In this document: in pieces, positions 5,907-5,938 of the stretch
Layout: each line of letters opens with the position of its first letter
How positions within the stretch are numbered: position 1 is the first letter of the stretch
Program-made: the position numbers and the translations under genes
Origin: Bacteroidota bacterium
Lineage (GTDB): Bacteria > Bacteroidota > Bacteroidia > Cytophagales > Cyclobacteriaceae
Direction: 5' to 3'
NCBI GenBank assembly: GCA_027297025.1
Contig: JAPUIM010000180.1
Span: forward strand, 1 to 5,938
Length of the DNA: 5,938 bases
Notes under the pieces: generated by a model
The model's database searches: none
What the model was told of the DNA's origin: nothing
Seen by the model: the letters and a program-made list of their open reading frames with translations, nothing else

Positions 5907-5938
5907 GCTACGATCGATTTAATTTCTTTTACGATAAC

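Noticed and set aside
5900..5938. A short open minus-strand frame (12 codons, ending VKEIKSIVAC) whose TGA overlaps the lipoprotein ATG, possibly the end of an upstream gene
   Set aside because: An open run of 12 codons at the window edge is expected by chance, and there is no motif to support it; sequence to the right would settle it.
1..5938. A defence system, phage region or biosynthetic island
   Set aside because: Apart from the small nuclease and its repeats, all genes are recognisable housekeeping or common envelope and regulatory families, with no integrase, transposase, toxin-antitoxin pair or CRISPR repeats.

Overview
The window looks like ordinary chromosome from a member of the Bacteroidota. 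The support is a DUF4369-plus-TlpA-type lipoprotein, a short (365-residue) MenE-type ligase, an orphan LytTR response regulator, starts without visible Shine-Dalgarno sequences (including one GTG and one TTG), and moderate GC with AT-rich gaps. I cannot name a genus from sequence alone.

Layout. At 1-259 is the 3' part of a small GIY-YIG nuclease gene, cut by the left edge. At 260-580 is the only long non-coding stretch; it holds three copies of a REP-like repeat, two of them forming a large imperfect palindrome. At 581-1678 (+) is a MenE-type o-succinylbenzoate-CoA ligase (menaquinone synthesis). It converges on a minus-strand pair, riboflavin synthase (2994-2413) followed by a LytTR response regulator (2371-1673); the stop codons of menE and the regulator sit in one CTATAG hexamer. 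From a 74-bp divergent gap, a plus-strand cluster runs the other way: protein-L-isoaspartate methyltransferase (3069-3722), an acyl-CoA thioesterase (3744-4262), and a 161-residue protein resembling the psi subunit of DNA polymerase III (4265-4750). This cluster converges, with a 7-bp gap, on a minus-strand gene for a thioredoxin-fold (TlpA-type) lipoprotein (5906-4758).

How the genes fit together. Most are housekeeping genes: quinone and flavin cofactors, protein repair, acyl-CoA turnover, probable clamp-loader accessory function, and envelope thiol-redox chemistry. They are packed tightly in alternating short operons and do not look like one dedicated pathway or a defence island. The clearest accessory signal is the repeat cluster directly downstream of the GIY-YIG gene, which resembles a dispersed Bacteroidota repeat family and may be functionally linked to the nuclease. 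I found no tRNA, rRNA, CRISPR array, insertion sequence or convincing riboswitch.
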